This document shows positions 1 to 6,053 of a DNA stretch of 7,982 nt, piece after piece. A model generated the notes under the pieces. That model ran no database searches. It worked only from the letters and a program-made list of their open reading frames with translations, and was not told the origin of the DNA. How positions within the stretch are numbered: position 1 is the first letter of the stretch; every line of letters begins with the position of its first letter. The translations under genes were made by a program, and so were the position numbers. Location: NCBI GenBank assembly GCA_022565415.1, contig JAIUMT010000138.1, forward strand, positions 1-7,982. The letters run 5' to 3'. Source of the stretch: Balneolales bacterium (GTDB lineage: Bacteria; Bacteroidota; Rhodothermia; Balneolales; HLUCCA01).

Positions 1-70
1 CGGCCGTTAATGCGCCGGAATAGGTATGCCGATTGTTTATCGTGAGAACCTGCCACAAACTACCAAACGA

Positions 71-1447
71 TTACAGTTTCCGAAATCGCGACTGAAAAAA
101 GCGCAGATATTCTGGTTCGTATTCGAATGCGAGTCCTGTAACGCTGCTTCGATTCTCGTAAACCGCCTCCACCGATTCGGCCACCACATCCATATGAGCC
201 TGGGTATAAACCCGGCGGGGGATGGTTAGACGAACCAGTTCCAACTTCGGATATATGTGTTCGCCCGTCTTTTTGTCTCGTCCCGACGAAACCACACCGC
301 GTTCCATACCTCTAATTCCGGCATCTACATACAATGCGGCGGCAAGTGCCTGAGCCGGCAGTTTGTCTTGCGTCAGATGAGGTAAAATCCGTTTCGCGTC
401 CAGAAACACACCATGGCTCCCGATTGGTTGCACAATCGGAATCCCCATGCCCATAATTTTTTCTCCTAAATATTGCACCTGACCAACACGGGCACGGATG
501 TGATCTTCTTGTATAGATTCAGTTATTCCGATTGCCAGAGCTTCCATATCACGTCCGGCCATGCCTCCATACGTATGTAATCCCTCATAAATAACCACCA
601 AATTGCAGGCTTTGTCGTAGAGTTCTTTGTCGTTCACGGCCAAAAATCCGCCGATATTTACCAGTGCATCTTTCTTCGCACTCATTGTCGCCGCATCGGT
701 TAGCGAACATATTTCATGAACAATCTGTGCAACCGTGTGGTTTTCATATCCGGGTTCACGATCTTTAATAAACCACGCATTTTCGGCCACACGGGTCATG
801 TCGTGCACAATTTTGATTCCGTATTTGTTGGTAAGCGCACGAACTTCCTTGAGATTCTTCATCGAAATAGGCTGACCTCCGGCCATATTCACCGATGTCG
901 AAACCGTTACATAAGGAATTCGATCTGCACCTTTCTCCTTAATTAAATCCTCTAGTTTTTGCAGATTGATGTCGGCTTTGAACGGATGCAGGTTCTCCGG
1001 ATCGTGAGCTTCATCAATGATAACATCAACAAATGTTCCTCCTGCGAGCTCTTGATGAAGTCGGGTTGTGGTGAAGTACATGTTGCCGGGCACAAAATCG
1101 TCCTCTTTGATGAGCAACTGGGAGATGATGTGCTCGGCGGCCCGACCTTGATGGGTGGGGACGATATATTTGTATCCGTAATGTTTGCGGATGGCCTCCT
1201 CCAAATGATAGAAGTTTTCGCTGCCTGCGTACGCCTCGTCGCCGAGCATCATACCGGCCCACTGACGATCACTCATAGCTGATGTACCGCTATCGGTAAG
1301 CAAATCGATGTACACATCTCTCGAACGTAACAAAAATGTGTTATATCCGGCCTCATGAATTGCTTTTTCGCGTTCTTCCTGCGAAATCATGCTTACTGGT
1401 TCGACCATCTTGATTTTATAGGGCTCTGCCCACGAACGTTTTCTCAT
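71..1447 (-). CDS. tpl: Tyrosine phenol-lyase (beta-tyrosinase), beta-eliminating lyase family
   Basis: A 458-residue PLP enzyme of the tryptophanase/tyrosine phenol-lyase family, predicted to cleave L-tyrosine reversibly into phenol, pyruvate and ammonia in the cytosol. Visible motifs: DLLTDSGT (48-55), GDEAYAGS with Tyr73, PTHQGRAAE (97-105), MYFTTTR (123-129), the PLP-contacting Asp216 and Arg219, MSAKKD with the probable Schiff-base Lys259, YGG at 293-295, and Arg406 for the substrate carboxylate. Numbering runs two above Citrobacter freundii TPL. The residues known to separate the two activities are TPL-like: Thr126 (TPL Thr124, Asp in tryptophanase), Arg383 (TPL Arg381, which contacts the phenol hydroxyl) and Phe450 (TPL Phe448, His in tryptophanase). 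The length equals the family norm (about 456), so the gene is intact. The start at 1447 puts AEPYKIK where TPL has AEPFRIK; no clear ribosome binding site precedes it. It diverges from hemH and has no evident link to heme synthesis. The family is certain; the substrate is inferred from residues recalled from the TPL literature. Confidence 0.85.
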   Translation of the reverse strand: MRKRSWAEPYKIKMVEPVSMISQEEREKAIHEAGYNTFLLRSRDVYIDLLTDSGTSAMSDRQWAGMMLGDEAYAGSENFYHLEEAIRKHYGYKYIVPTHQGRAAEHIISQLLIKEDDFVPGNMYFTTTRLHQELAGGTFVDVIIDEAHDPENLHPFKADINLQKLEDLIKEKGADRIPYVTVSTSVNMAGGQPISMKNLKEVRALTNKYGIKIVHDMTRVAENAWFIKDREPGYENHTVAQIVHEICSLTDAATMSAKKDALVNIGGFLAVNDKELYDKACNLVVIYEGLHTYGGMAGRDMEALAIGITESIQEDHIRARVGQVQYLGEKIMGMGIPIVQPIGSHGVFLDAKRILPHLTQDKLPAQALAAALYVDAGIRGMERGVVSSGRDKKTGEHIYPKLELVRLTIPRRVYTQAHMDVVAESVEAVYENRSSVTGLAFEYEPEYLRFFQSRFRKL

Positions 1448-1476
1448 AAGAATCTCTGACTAAGTTAAGTTATTAC

Positions 1477-1489
1477 ATCGCAACGCGAT
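1477..1489. promoter_or_regulatory. Inverted repeat ATCGC-AAC-GCGAT, candidate operator upstream of tpl
   Basis: Two perfect 5-bp arms are separated by 3 bp, about 30 bp upstream of the tpl start. The element falls between the two halves of the weak promoter proposed for tpl, where a bound regulator would control transcription. It does not resemble the TyrR box (TGTAAA-N6-TTTACA) that controls tpl in enterobacteria. The arms are short, so chance occurrence is possible. Confidence 0.25.
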
Positions 1490-1580
1490 TACGCTTCAAT
1501 ATAGGAAAAACAAGACCGAAATCACGGGTAGTCGGGCAGTTCACATGGTCCATTTTGAGTTGATTCGTTCTAAATAGTGA

Positions 1581-1595
1581 ACACCGATTTGGTGT
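1581..1595. repeat. Inverted repeat ACACC-GATTT-GGTGT
   Basis: Perfect 5-bp arms with a 5-bp centre, in the middle of the divergent region. It could be an operator half-site pair. Read on the plus strand it could also form a small hairpin followed by the pyrimidine-rich GCCTTTTCTTC. As no plus-strand gene lies upstream, a terminator role is unlikely. Significance is uncertain. Confidence 0.25.
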
Positions 1596-1601
1596 GCCTT
1601 T

Positions 1602-1620
1602 TCTTCACAAAGTCTTCACA
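1602..1620. repeat. Direct repeat TCTTCACA-AAG-TCTTCACA
   Basis: Two identical 8-bp copies (1602-1609 and 1613-1620) have an 11-bp period, about one helical turn, roughly 110 bp upstream of the hemH start. Same-face tandem sites are typical of response-regulator or activator binding, so this is a candidate activator site for the heme operon. No known regulator consensus is recognised. Confidence 0.3.
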
Positions 1621-1673
1621 TTAAAACCGTTTATTTAGGGCGTATTACACAAACTCTGTATTGTATTTAAAAA

Positions 1674-1687
1674 CGCCGATTATGGCG
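1674..1687. repeat. Short inverted repeat CGCC-GATTAT-GGCG upstream of hemH
   Basis: Perfect 4-bp GC arms surround a 6-bp centre, 44 bp before the hemH start. If transcription begins upstream of it, it would lie in the leader RNA as a weak hairpin. Like the element at 1581-1595 it has a CC-GATT-(1-2 nt)-GG core. The arms are too short to be strong evidence alone. Confidence 0.15.
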
Positions 1688-1731
1688 ACTTACTCTCATT
1701 ATTATTTTAGCCAGAAAACGAAGCAATTAGT

Positions 1732-2880
1732 ATGCATAAACCTAAATTAGGCGTAGTAGTAACGAACCTTGGCGGACCAACTTCTGAGGAAGCTACACGC
1801 GAATTTTTGTATAACCTTTTCAGCGATGGTGATATTATTAGACTGGGCGGCGGTAAAATCCAGACCGGACTTGCTGGATTGATTTCCAAGCTACGCTACA
1901 AGAAAATTGCTGAAAAGTACCGAGAAATCAGCGGATGTCCGAAGGGTTGCATGGGCAGTAAATACTGCTTAAACCGTGCCAATAAAGTAGTCTCCGACTG
2001 CTGCTCTCCGATTAATCCGCTCACCGAATTACAACGTCGAACCCTCGAAAAAGCGCTAGTCGAAGAGTTTCCTCAATTTGATGTCAAGGTGTATACCGCA
2101 ATGCGATATTGGAGACCATTCGCCCATCAGGTTATGGATGAGATGCTTGAGGACGGTATAGAGCATGCCATTTTGCTTCCATTGTACCCGCACTTTTCAT
2201 GGACAACAACCGGATCCAGCTTACGCGACTGGGAAGACGTTCGCAAAGATTTCAAAAAAGCTGGCAAAGAACCCAAGTGGAACGAATACACGGTCAAGTC
2301 CTACCATCTGAGCAAGCCATTTCTTGAGGCAGTAAACGAGCGCATCGACGAAGCCATGGAACGGTTCACTGAAGAAGAGAAAGGCAAAGTTCACCTCATC
2401 TTTACAGCTCACGGAACACCTGTCGTTGAGGTCGAAAGTGGAGATCCGTACACCGCTCAAATAGTAGAAACGGTTGAAGCCGTTATGGATATGCGCGACC
2501 GTCGCGAGAATTACTGGGTAAGTTACCAGTCTAAGGTTGGTCCGCAAAAATGGACCCAGCCAAACACCGAAGACCACGTAAAACGCCTGATTGAATACGG
2601 CGTTAAACATTTTCTCATGATTCCGATTGCGTTCGTAACCGACCATATCGAAACATTGCACGAATTGGGTATCGAATTACCCGAAGAACTTGAAGAAGAC
2701 GGTTATCATTACGAAAAATTAGAAGTATCGGGCGGACTAAACGACCATCCGAAATACATACGGGCTTTAGTGGATGAAGTCCATTTCCGAATTAAACACC
2801 TGTTAGTTGACCATGCTGATGCAAATAAATCCGTTAACGGAGATGCTGAAGCACAAAATAAAGCGATTACAACCGCGTAA
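1732..2880 (+). CDS. hemH: Ferrochelatase with cysteine-rich insertion
   Basis: Ferrochelatase inserts ferrous iron into protoporphyrin IX, the last step of heme synthesis, usually at the cytoplasmic membrane face. The 382-residue chain shows the family hallmarks in order: GVVVTNLGGP (7-16), YRPF-type segment RYWRPF (125-130), LLPLYPHFS (148-156), TAHGTP with catalytic His227, SGDPY (236-240), YQSKVGPQKW (265-274) and FVTDHIETLHEL with the conserved Glu307. Unusually, the short loop that in Bacillus and human enzymes reads YxxIGGxSP is expanded here by about 22 residues. It holds every cysteine of the protein: Cys69, 73, 79, 90 and 91. A polar tail of about 22 residues (361-382) follows the catalytic domain. 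The gene is first in the operon, with hemA starting 3 bp after its stop. No clear Shine-Dalgarno sequence precedes ATG 1732, but the N-terminus fits the family. The HemE/HemF neighbours favour protoporphyrin over coproporphyrin as substrate. Confidence 0.95.
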   Translation: MHKPKLGVVVTNLGGPTSEEATREFLYNLFSDGDIIRLGGGKIQTGLAGLISKLRYKKIAEKYREISGCPKGCMGSKYCLNRANKVVSDCCSPINPLTELQRRTLEKALVEEFPQFDVKVYTAMRYWRPFAHQVMDEMLEDGIEHAILLPLYPHFSWTTTGSSLRDWEDVRKDFKKAGKEPKWNEYTVKSYHLSKPFLEAVNERIDEAMERFTEEEKGKVHLIFTAHGTPVVEVESGDPYTAQIVETVEAVMDMRDRRENYWVSYQSKVGPQKWTQPNTEDHVKRLIEYGVKHFLMIPIAFVTDHIETLHELGIELPEELEEDGYHYEKLEVSGGLNDHPKYIRALVDEVHFRIKHLLVDHADANKSVNGDAEAQNKAITTA

Positions 2881-2883
2881 ATA

Positions 2884-4149
2884 ATGTCTTTAACCAACGC
2901 AATACTATCCGACTTTTTGATAGTCGGAGTTAGTCATTGGTATGCAGAACTCGAGGTTCGCGAACGATTTGCGCTATCATCTGATGCGCAGGAGTCGTTG
3001 TTACGCGAAGCCGATGCACTTGGGCTCGGCGGAATTATCGTACTAAGTACGTGTAATCGCACCGAACTTTTTGCCCGAGGTGATCGAGCTGAGATTCTGG
3101 CCGGTCTACTCCTGAAATACTCGCACGGAACCCGTTCCGATTTCGAGAAATATGGATTCACCAAACGCGGCGATGATGCGGTTCAGCATTTTTTCCGTGT
3201 CGCAGTCGGACTCGATGCACAGATTCTTGGCGACCTCCAGATTATCAAGCAAGTTAAAACAGCCTACGAACATGCCGGCGATTTCAACATGCTTGATGGC
3301 GTGATGCACCGCTGTGTTCAATCCGTTTTCCGCGCCCACAAACGCTCCCGAACGGAAACAAGTCTGGGATCTGGCGCTGCAACCACAGCCTATGCCGCCG
3401 TTCAGGCCGCGAAACACGAACTTGGTCCGCTCCGAAACAAGCGTGTTGTCCTAATCGGAACTGGCAAAATCGGCAAGGTTACCTGCATGAACCTCATCAG
3501 CATGGGCGTTAAAGAAGTCACGCTGGTGAACCGAAATGCACGAAAAGCTGAGAAACTAGCCGATCGGTTTGATGTGAACGTAGCTCCGTTTGAGTCAATG
3601 ACGGCGCGATTAACCGATGCCGATTTAGTAATTGTTGCCACTGGCGCCAAAGAACCCATCATCCGACCAGCGCACATCCGGGCGGTGCGAGATGCGGGAA
3701 GTCAGCAGCCAATCGTTATGATGGACCTTTCGGTGCCCCGAAATATCGATCCACATGTTGGAGAAATGAGCAATATTCGGCGCATCAACATGGACATGCT
3801 CAACGATCGTCTCGACGAAACCTACAAAGATCGCGAAGCCAATATCCCGCTGGTCGAAGAGATTATTTCTGAGGAAATCACCGAATTTAAGCGGTGGTAC
3901 AGCGAGCAACGCGTGGTGCCAACCATCAAAGCGTTGACCCAGAAACTGGAAGACATCCGTCGCATCGAAATGCAAAAATACGGATCCCGTTTTGGCGAAA
4001 CAGAAGCCAAACATGCCGAACAACTCACCCGGCGCATTGTGAACAAAATCCTGGCTTATTCCATCGATCACCTCAAGGAACAACATGAAAGCGACGATCA
4101 CGTTGCCCGCGTGGTACAGGACATGTTCAAAATTCAGATCGAAGAATAG
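2884..4149 (+). CDS. hemA: Glutamyl-tRNA reductase
   Basis: NADPH-dependent reduction of glutamyl-tRNA(Glu) to glutamate-1-semialdehyde, the committed step of the C5 tetrapyrrole pathway, in the cytosol. The 421-residue protein has the three usual domains. The N-terminal catalytic domain carries GVSHWYAELEVRERFAL (15-31) and STCNRTEL, with the nucleophile Cys57. The GluTR signature reads GLDAQILGDLQIIKQVK (109-125), with Asp117 where many other bacteria have Glu; I recall this form from Bacteroidota-like lineages. The Rossmann domain has GTGKIGK (192-198). The C-terminal part (about 310-421) is charged and helical, as expected of the dimerisation domain. Length matches the family (about 410-430). 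It starts 3 bp after hemH, implying co-transcription and probably translational coupling, and stops 24 bp before hemC. A HemL partner aminotransferase is expected elsewhere. Nothing appears truncated. Confidence 0.96.
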   Translation: MSLTNAILSDFLIVGVSHWYAELEVRERFALSSDAQESLLREADALGLGGIIVLSTCNRTELFARGDRAEILAGLLLKYSHGTRSDFEKYGFTKRGDDAVQHFFRVAVGLDAQILGDLQIIKQVKTAYEHAGDFNMLDGVMHRCVQSVFRAHKRSRTETSLGSGAATTAYAAVQAAKHELGPLRNKRVVLIGTGKIGKVTCMNLISMGVKEVTLVNRNARKAEKLADRFDVNVAPFESMTARLTDADLVIVATGAKEPIIRPAHIRAVRDAGSQQPIVMMDLSVPRNIDPHVGEMSNIRRINMDMLNDRLDETYKDREANIPLVEEIISEEITEFKRWYSEQRVVPTIKALTQKLEDIRRIEMQKYGSRFGETEAKHAEQLTRRIVNKILAYSIDHLKEQHESDDHVARVVQDMFKIQIEE

Positions 4150-4173
4150 TTTTTAATTTAATCGCAGGCGGAT

Positions 4174-5091
4174 TTGATACGAATTGGTACGCGCGACAGC
4201 AAGCTTGCTGTATGGCAGGCTCAGATGGTAGCGGATGCACTGAAATCTTCGGGTCAGGAGTCGGAGCTGGTTTATGTTAAGACCGAGGGTGATCTCGTTT
4301 TAGACACACCGTTACCGCTAATGGGTGGAAAAGGGGTGTTTACAAAGGCTCTCGACGATGCGTTGCTCGAAAACCGAATCGATGTTGCCGTACATTCGCA
4401 CAAAGATATTCCGACCCAATTGCCGGCAGGTCTCACCATTGCCACGGTTTTTGAGCGGGAAGACCCGCGTGATGTGTTTGTCATGCGTGCGAATCATCCG
4501 CTAAAGCCCGAAGAGTTTATGAATCCGGATGTAGCCGACAAAGCTGAAGGAACAATTGCGACGAGCAGTATGCGTCGGCAAGGTCAGTGGTTGCACCGAT
4601 TCCCCCAGCACAAAACGGTAGATATTCGCGGAAATGTACAAACGCGACTGAGGAAACTGGACGAAAGCGACTGGGATGGAGCGATTTTTGCAGCAGCTGG
4701 CCTGCTACGACTTGGGCTCGAAGACCGGGTATCCAGTTATCTGGATTGGATGGTATGTGCCCCGGCTCAGGGGGCAGTTGCGGTGATGACACGCGAGAGC
4801 GACACGTCCACAATCGAAGCTTTGAAACTTCACCACCACGCTGAAACGGCTCTTTGTGTAGCTGCAGAGCGAAACTGTTTGCGACGTCTCGAGGCTGGAT
4901 GCAGCGCTCCGGTAGGGGTTTACGCCCGACGACAAGACGACGAATATGTACTTTTTGCCAATGTGTTGAGTCCGGATGGAAAGTTGCATTTGGATGTGGA
5001 GTTGAAGTCCGATGCACGTGGCGTTGAAGAACTCGGATTTCAGGCCGCAGATCAGCTTTTGGCTGAGGGTGCCTCTGATTTAATCGGGTAA
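4174..5091 (+). CDS. hemC: Hydroxymethylbilane synthase (porphobilinogen deaminase)
   Basis: Polymerises four porphobilinogens into hydroxymethylbilane using a covalent dipyrromethane cofactor. The 305-residue protein shows IRIGTRDSKLAVWQAQ (2-17) with Arg7, VAVHSHKDIPT with catalytic Asp78, ATSSMRRQ with Arg134/Arg135, DIRGNVQTRL with Arg152 and Arg158, APAQGAVAV (196-204), and LEAGCSAPVGVY, where Cys243 is the cofactor attachment residue (Cys242 in E. coli). The start is chosen as TTG at 4174: no in-frame ATG lies between the hemA stop and the conserved IRIGTR motif, and the motif begins at the next codon, as in family members that begin MIRIGTR. The purine-rich AGGCGGA (4166-4172) is immediately upstream, the only starter here with a possible ribosome binding site, though it sits closer than usual. 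The hemD start is 4 bp past its stop. Confidence 0.95.
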   Translation: MIRIGTRDSKLAVWQAQMVADALKSSGQESELVYVKTEGDLVLDTPLPLMGGKGVFTKALDDALLENRIDVAVHSHKDIPTQLPAGLTIATVFEREDPRDVFVMRANHPLKPEEFMNPDVADKAEGTIATSSMRRQGQWLHRFPQHKTVDIRGNVQTRLRKLDESDWDGAIFAAAGLLRLGLEDRVSSYLDWMVCAPAQGAVAVMTRESDTSTIEALKLHHHAETALCVAAERNCLRRLEAGCSAPVGVYARRQDDEYVLFANVLSPDGKLHLDVELKSDARGVEELGFQAADQLLAEGASDLIG

Positions 5092-5095
5092 TGGT

Positions 5096-5869
5096 ATGAA
5101 ACGCGTGCTGTTTACTCGTCCGTTGTCTGATTTCGACCTGGATTTGTGCAGGAAGTTGAATATCGAACCTGTTGTGCGTCCGTTGATTTCGATACGATCG
5201 ATTTCCGTTGGAGAGAGTCTCCGGGAGGGGTCGGGTTTTTGGGGGGAGCTGGACCGGGCGACGGCGGTCGCGTTCACATCTCAACACGCGGTTGATGCAC
5301 TTTTTGGCGACCTCCCGCCTGTACGTGACTTAAATGCGAAGCGCGATTCGACAAATCCGGCCGAGAAACTGCTCACTATTTTGCAAAAAAAACCGGTGTA
5401 CACAGTTGGAGAGGCTACGGCTGATTCTCTCGACGAATTTGGCATCATGGCGCGTTTCCCAGAAGATTACAACGGAACGGTTTTGGCCGAAATGATGCAG
5501 TACGATGGAGTTCATACTTCGGTTATTCACTTTTGTGGTAACATCCGACGTCCGGAGTTCTACGACGAAATGACGAAAGTGGGAATCGATGTGGTCTCCG
5601 TGATTGTGTATGAAAAGACGAATACGAAGCTGGAATCAGATGATTTTGCTGTGTTTTTTAGCGATATCGATGCAGTTGCTTTTTATAGTCCGAGCGCAGT
5701 AGAGTCGTTTTGGGACCAGAACCTGCATACATTCGCTTCTTGCGCGTATTTCGCTATTGGTCATACCACACTCGCCTCGTTGGAAACACGCGGCGTCACT
5801 GCCAACGTGCCACGAATTCCGACATCCGAATTACTGATTAGAGAAATCGCCAGAGAAAACGCTGATTGA
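5096..5869 (+). CDS. hemD: Uroporphyrinogen-III synthase
   Basis: Cyclises hydroxymethylbilane with inversion of ring D to give uroporphyrinogen III. The family is poorly conserved, but the 257-residue length and motifs fit: VLFTRPL (4-10), VAFTSQHAVDALF (58-70), VYTVGEATADSL (101-112), HFCGNIRRPEF (145-155), VYEKTNT (171-177), DAVAFYSPSAVESF (192-205) and FAIGHTTLASLETRGV (219-234). These outline the two-lobed HemD4 fold. Position directly after hemC is the classical arrangement and adds confidence. ATG 5096 lies 4 bp after the hemC stop; a nearer ATG at 5091 runs into TGA after two codons. Oddities: a strikingly G-rich tract encodes residues 43-51, and an A8 run (5385-5392) encodes part of QKK at 97-99. 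Neither breaks the frame. A 184-bp gap follows before hemE. Confidence 0.92.
   Translation: MKRVLFTRPLSDFDLDLCRKLNIEPVVRPLISIRSISVGESLREGSGFWGELDRATAVAFTSQHAVDALFGDLPPVRDLNAKRDSTNPAEKLLTILQKKPVYTVGEATADSLDEFGIMARFPEDYNGTVLAEMMQYDGVHTSVIHFCGNIRRPEFYDEMTKVGIDVVSVIVYEKTNTKLESDDFAVFFSDIDAVAFYSPSAVESFWDQNLHTFASCAYFAIGHTTLASLETRGVTANVPRIPTSELLIREIARENAD
5223..5246 (+). other. Putative G-quadruplex motif inside hemD
   Basis: Four G-tracts of 3, 4, 3 and 6 bases (5223-5225, 5227-5230, 5233-5235, 5241-5246) are separated by loops of 1, 2 and 5 bases. This fits the standard G3+N1-7 pattern on the coding strand, so both DNA and mRNA could fold. It lies about 130 nt into hemD. An inverted repeat, GGAGA-GAG-TCTCC at 5210-5222, abuts it. 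Folding is predicted from pattern only. Confidence 0.5.
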
Positions 5870-6053
5870 TTGATGAGTAACGGACGTACATTACAGTCTA
5901 TCAGAAATTGATGAAAATCATAGCTTCGATTGTTTTTCGTTTTGCTGGTAAACTGAACCTGATGGACGCGGTGAAACTTTAGCCATAGAAATTAGAAACT
6001 TGAAAAAAAATCAGCACATTGTTGCCGATGATCACGAATAAAACCAATTTATT
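5870..6053 (+). other. hemD-hemE intergenic gap with possible small ORFs
   Basis: This is the only long gap in the operon (184 bp; the others are 3-24 bp), and it is AT-rich. I see no terminator hairpin, so hemE-hemF could still be read from upstream, or an internal promoter may lie here; no clear -35/-10 pair was found. Two short plus-strand ORFs overlap at a TGATG junction: ATG 5873 to TGA 5911 (12 codons, MSNGRTLQSIRN) and ATG 5911 to TAG 5982 (23 codons, beginning MKIIASIVFRFAGK). A 13-codon TTG-started ORF runs 6000-6041 over an A8 run. None has family support, and ORFs this short are common by chance. Confidence 0.3.

Larger units (their letters stand above)
1448..1731. promoter_or_regulatory. 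Divergent intergenic region between tpl and hemH
   Basis: This 284-bp AT-rich stretch separates two divergent genes, so it must carry the promoter of each. No convincing gene is seen in it. On the minus strand a weak sigma70-like pair lies before tpl: TTGAAG (complement of 1494-1499) and TAATAA (complement of 1470-1475), 18 bp apart. On the hemH side the segment 1621-1720 is AT-rich, but I could not fix a -35/-10 pair or a Bacteroidota-type TTG / TAnnTTTG pair. Several short symmetric elements are listed separately. The promoter calls are inference from layout. Confidence 0.5.

Noticed and set aside
1..70. Possible terminator or gene end downstream of tpl
   Set aside because: Only a 4-bp CGGC/GCCG pairing is visible and no U-tract follows on the minus strand; no coding signal can be judged in 70 bases.
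1539..1582. Inverted repeat GTTCAC ... GTGAAC in the divergent region
   Set aside because: The arms are 6 bp with a 32-bp separation and do not extend, so chance is likely.
1697..1710. CATTATTATTTTAG upstream of hemH as a possible Fur box
   Set aside because: Only AT-rich likeness to Fur hexamers; the inverted GATAAT arrangement is not present.
2815..2877. Polar C-terminal tail of HemH as a separate domain or fusion
   Set aside because: About 22 residues with no motif; a disordered tail is the simpler explanation.
4517..5287. Long minus-strand open frame (256 codons) across hemC and the start of hemD
   Set aside because: It is antisense to two clearly recognised genes, spans their junction, and its translation is rich in Arg, Pro and His with no recognisable domain.
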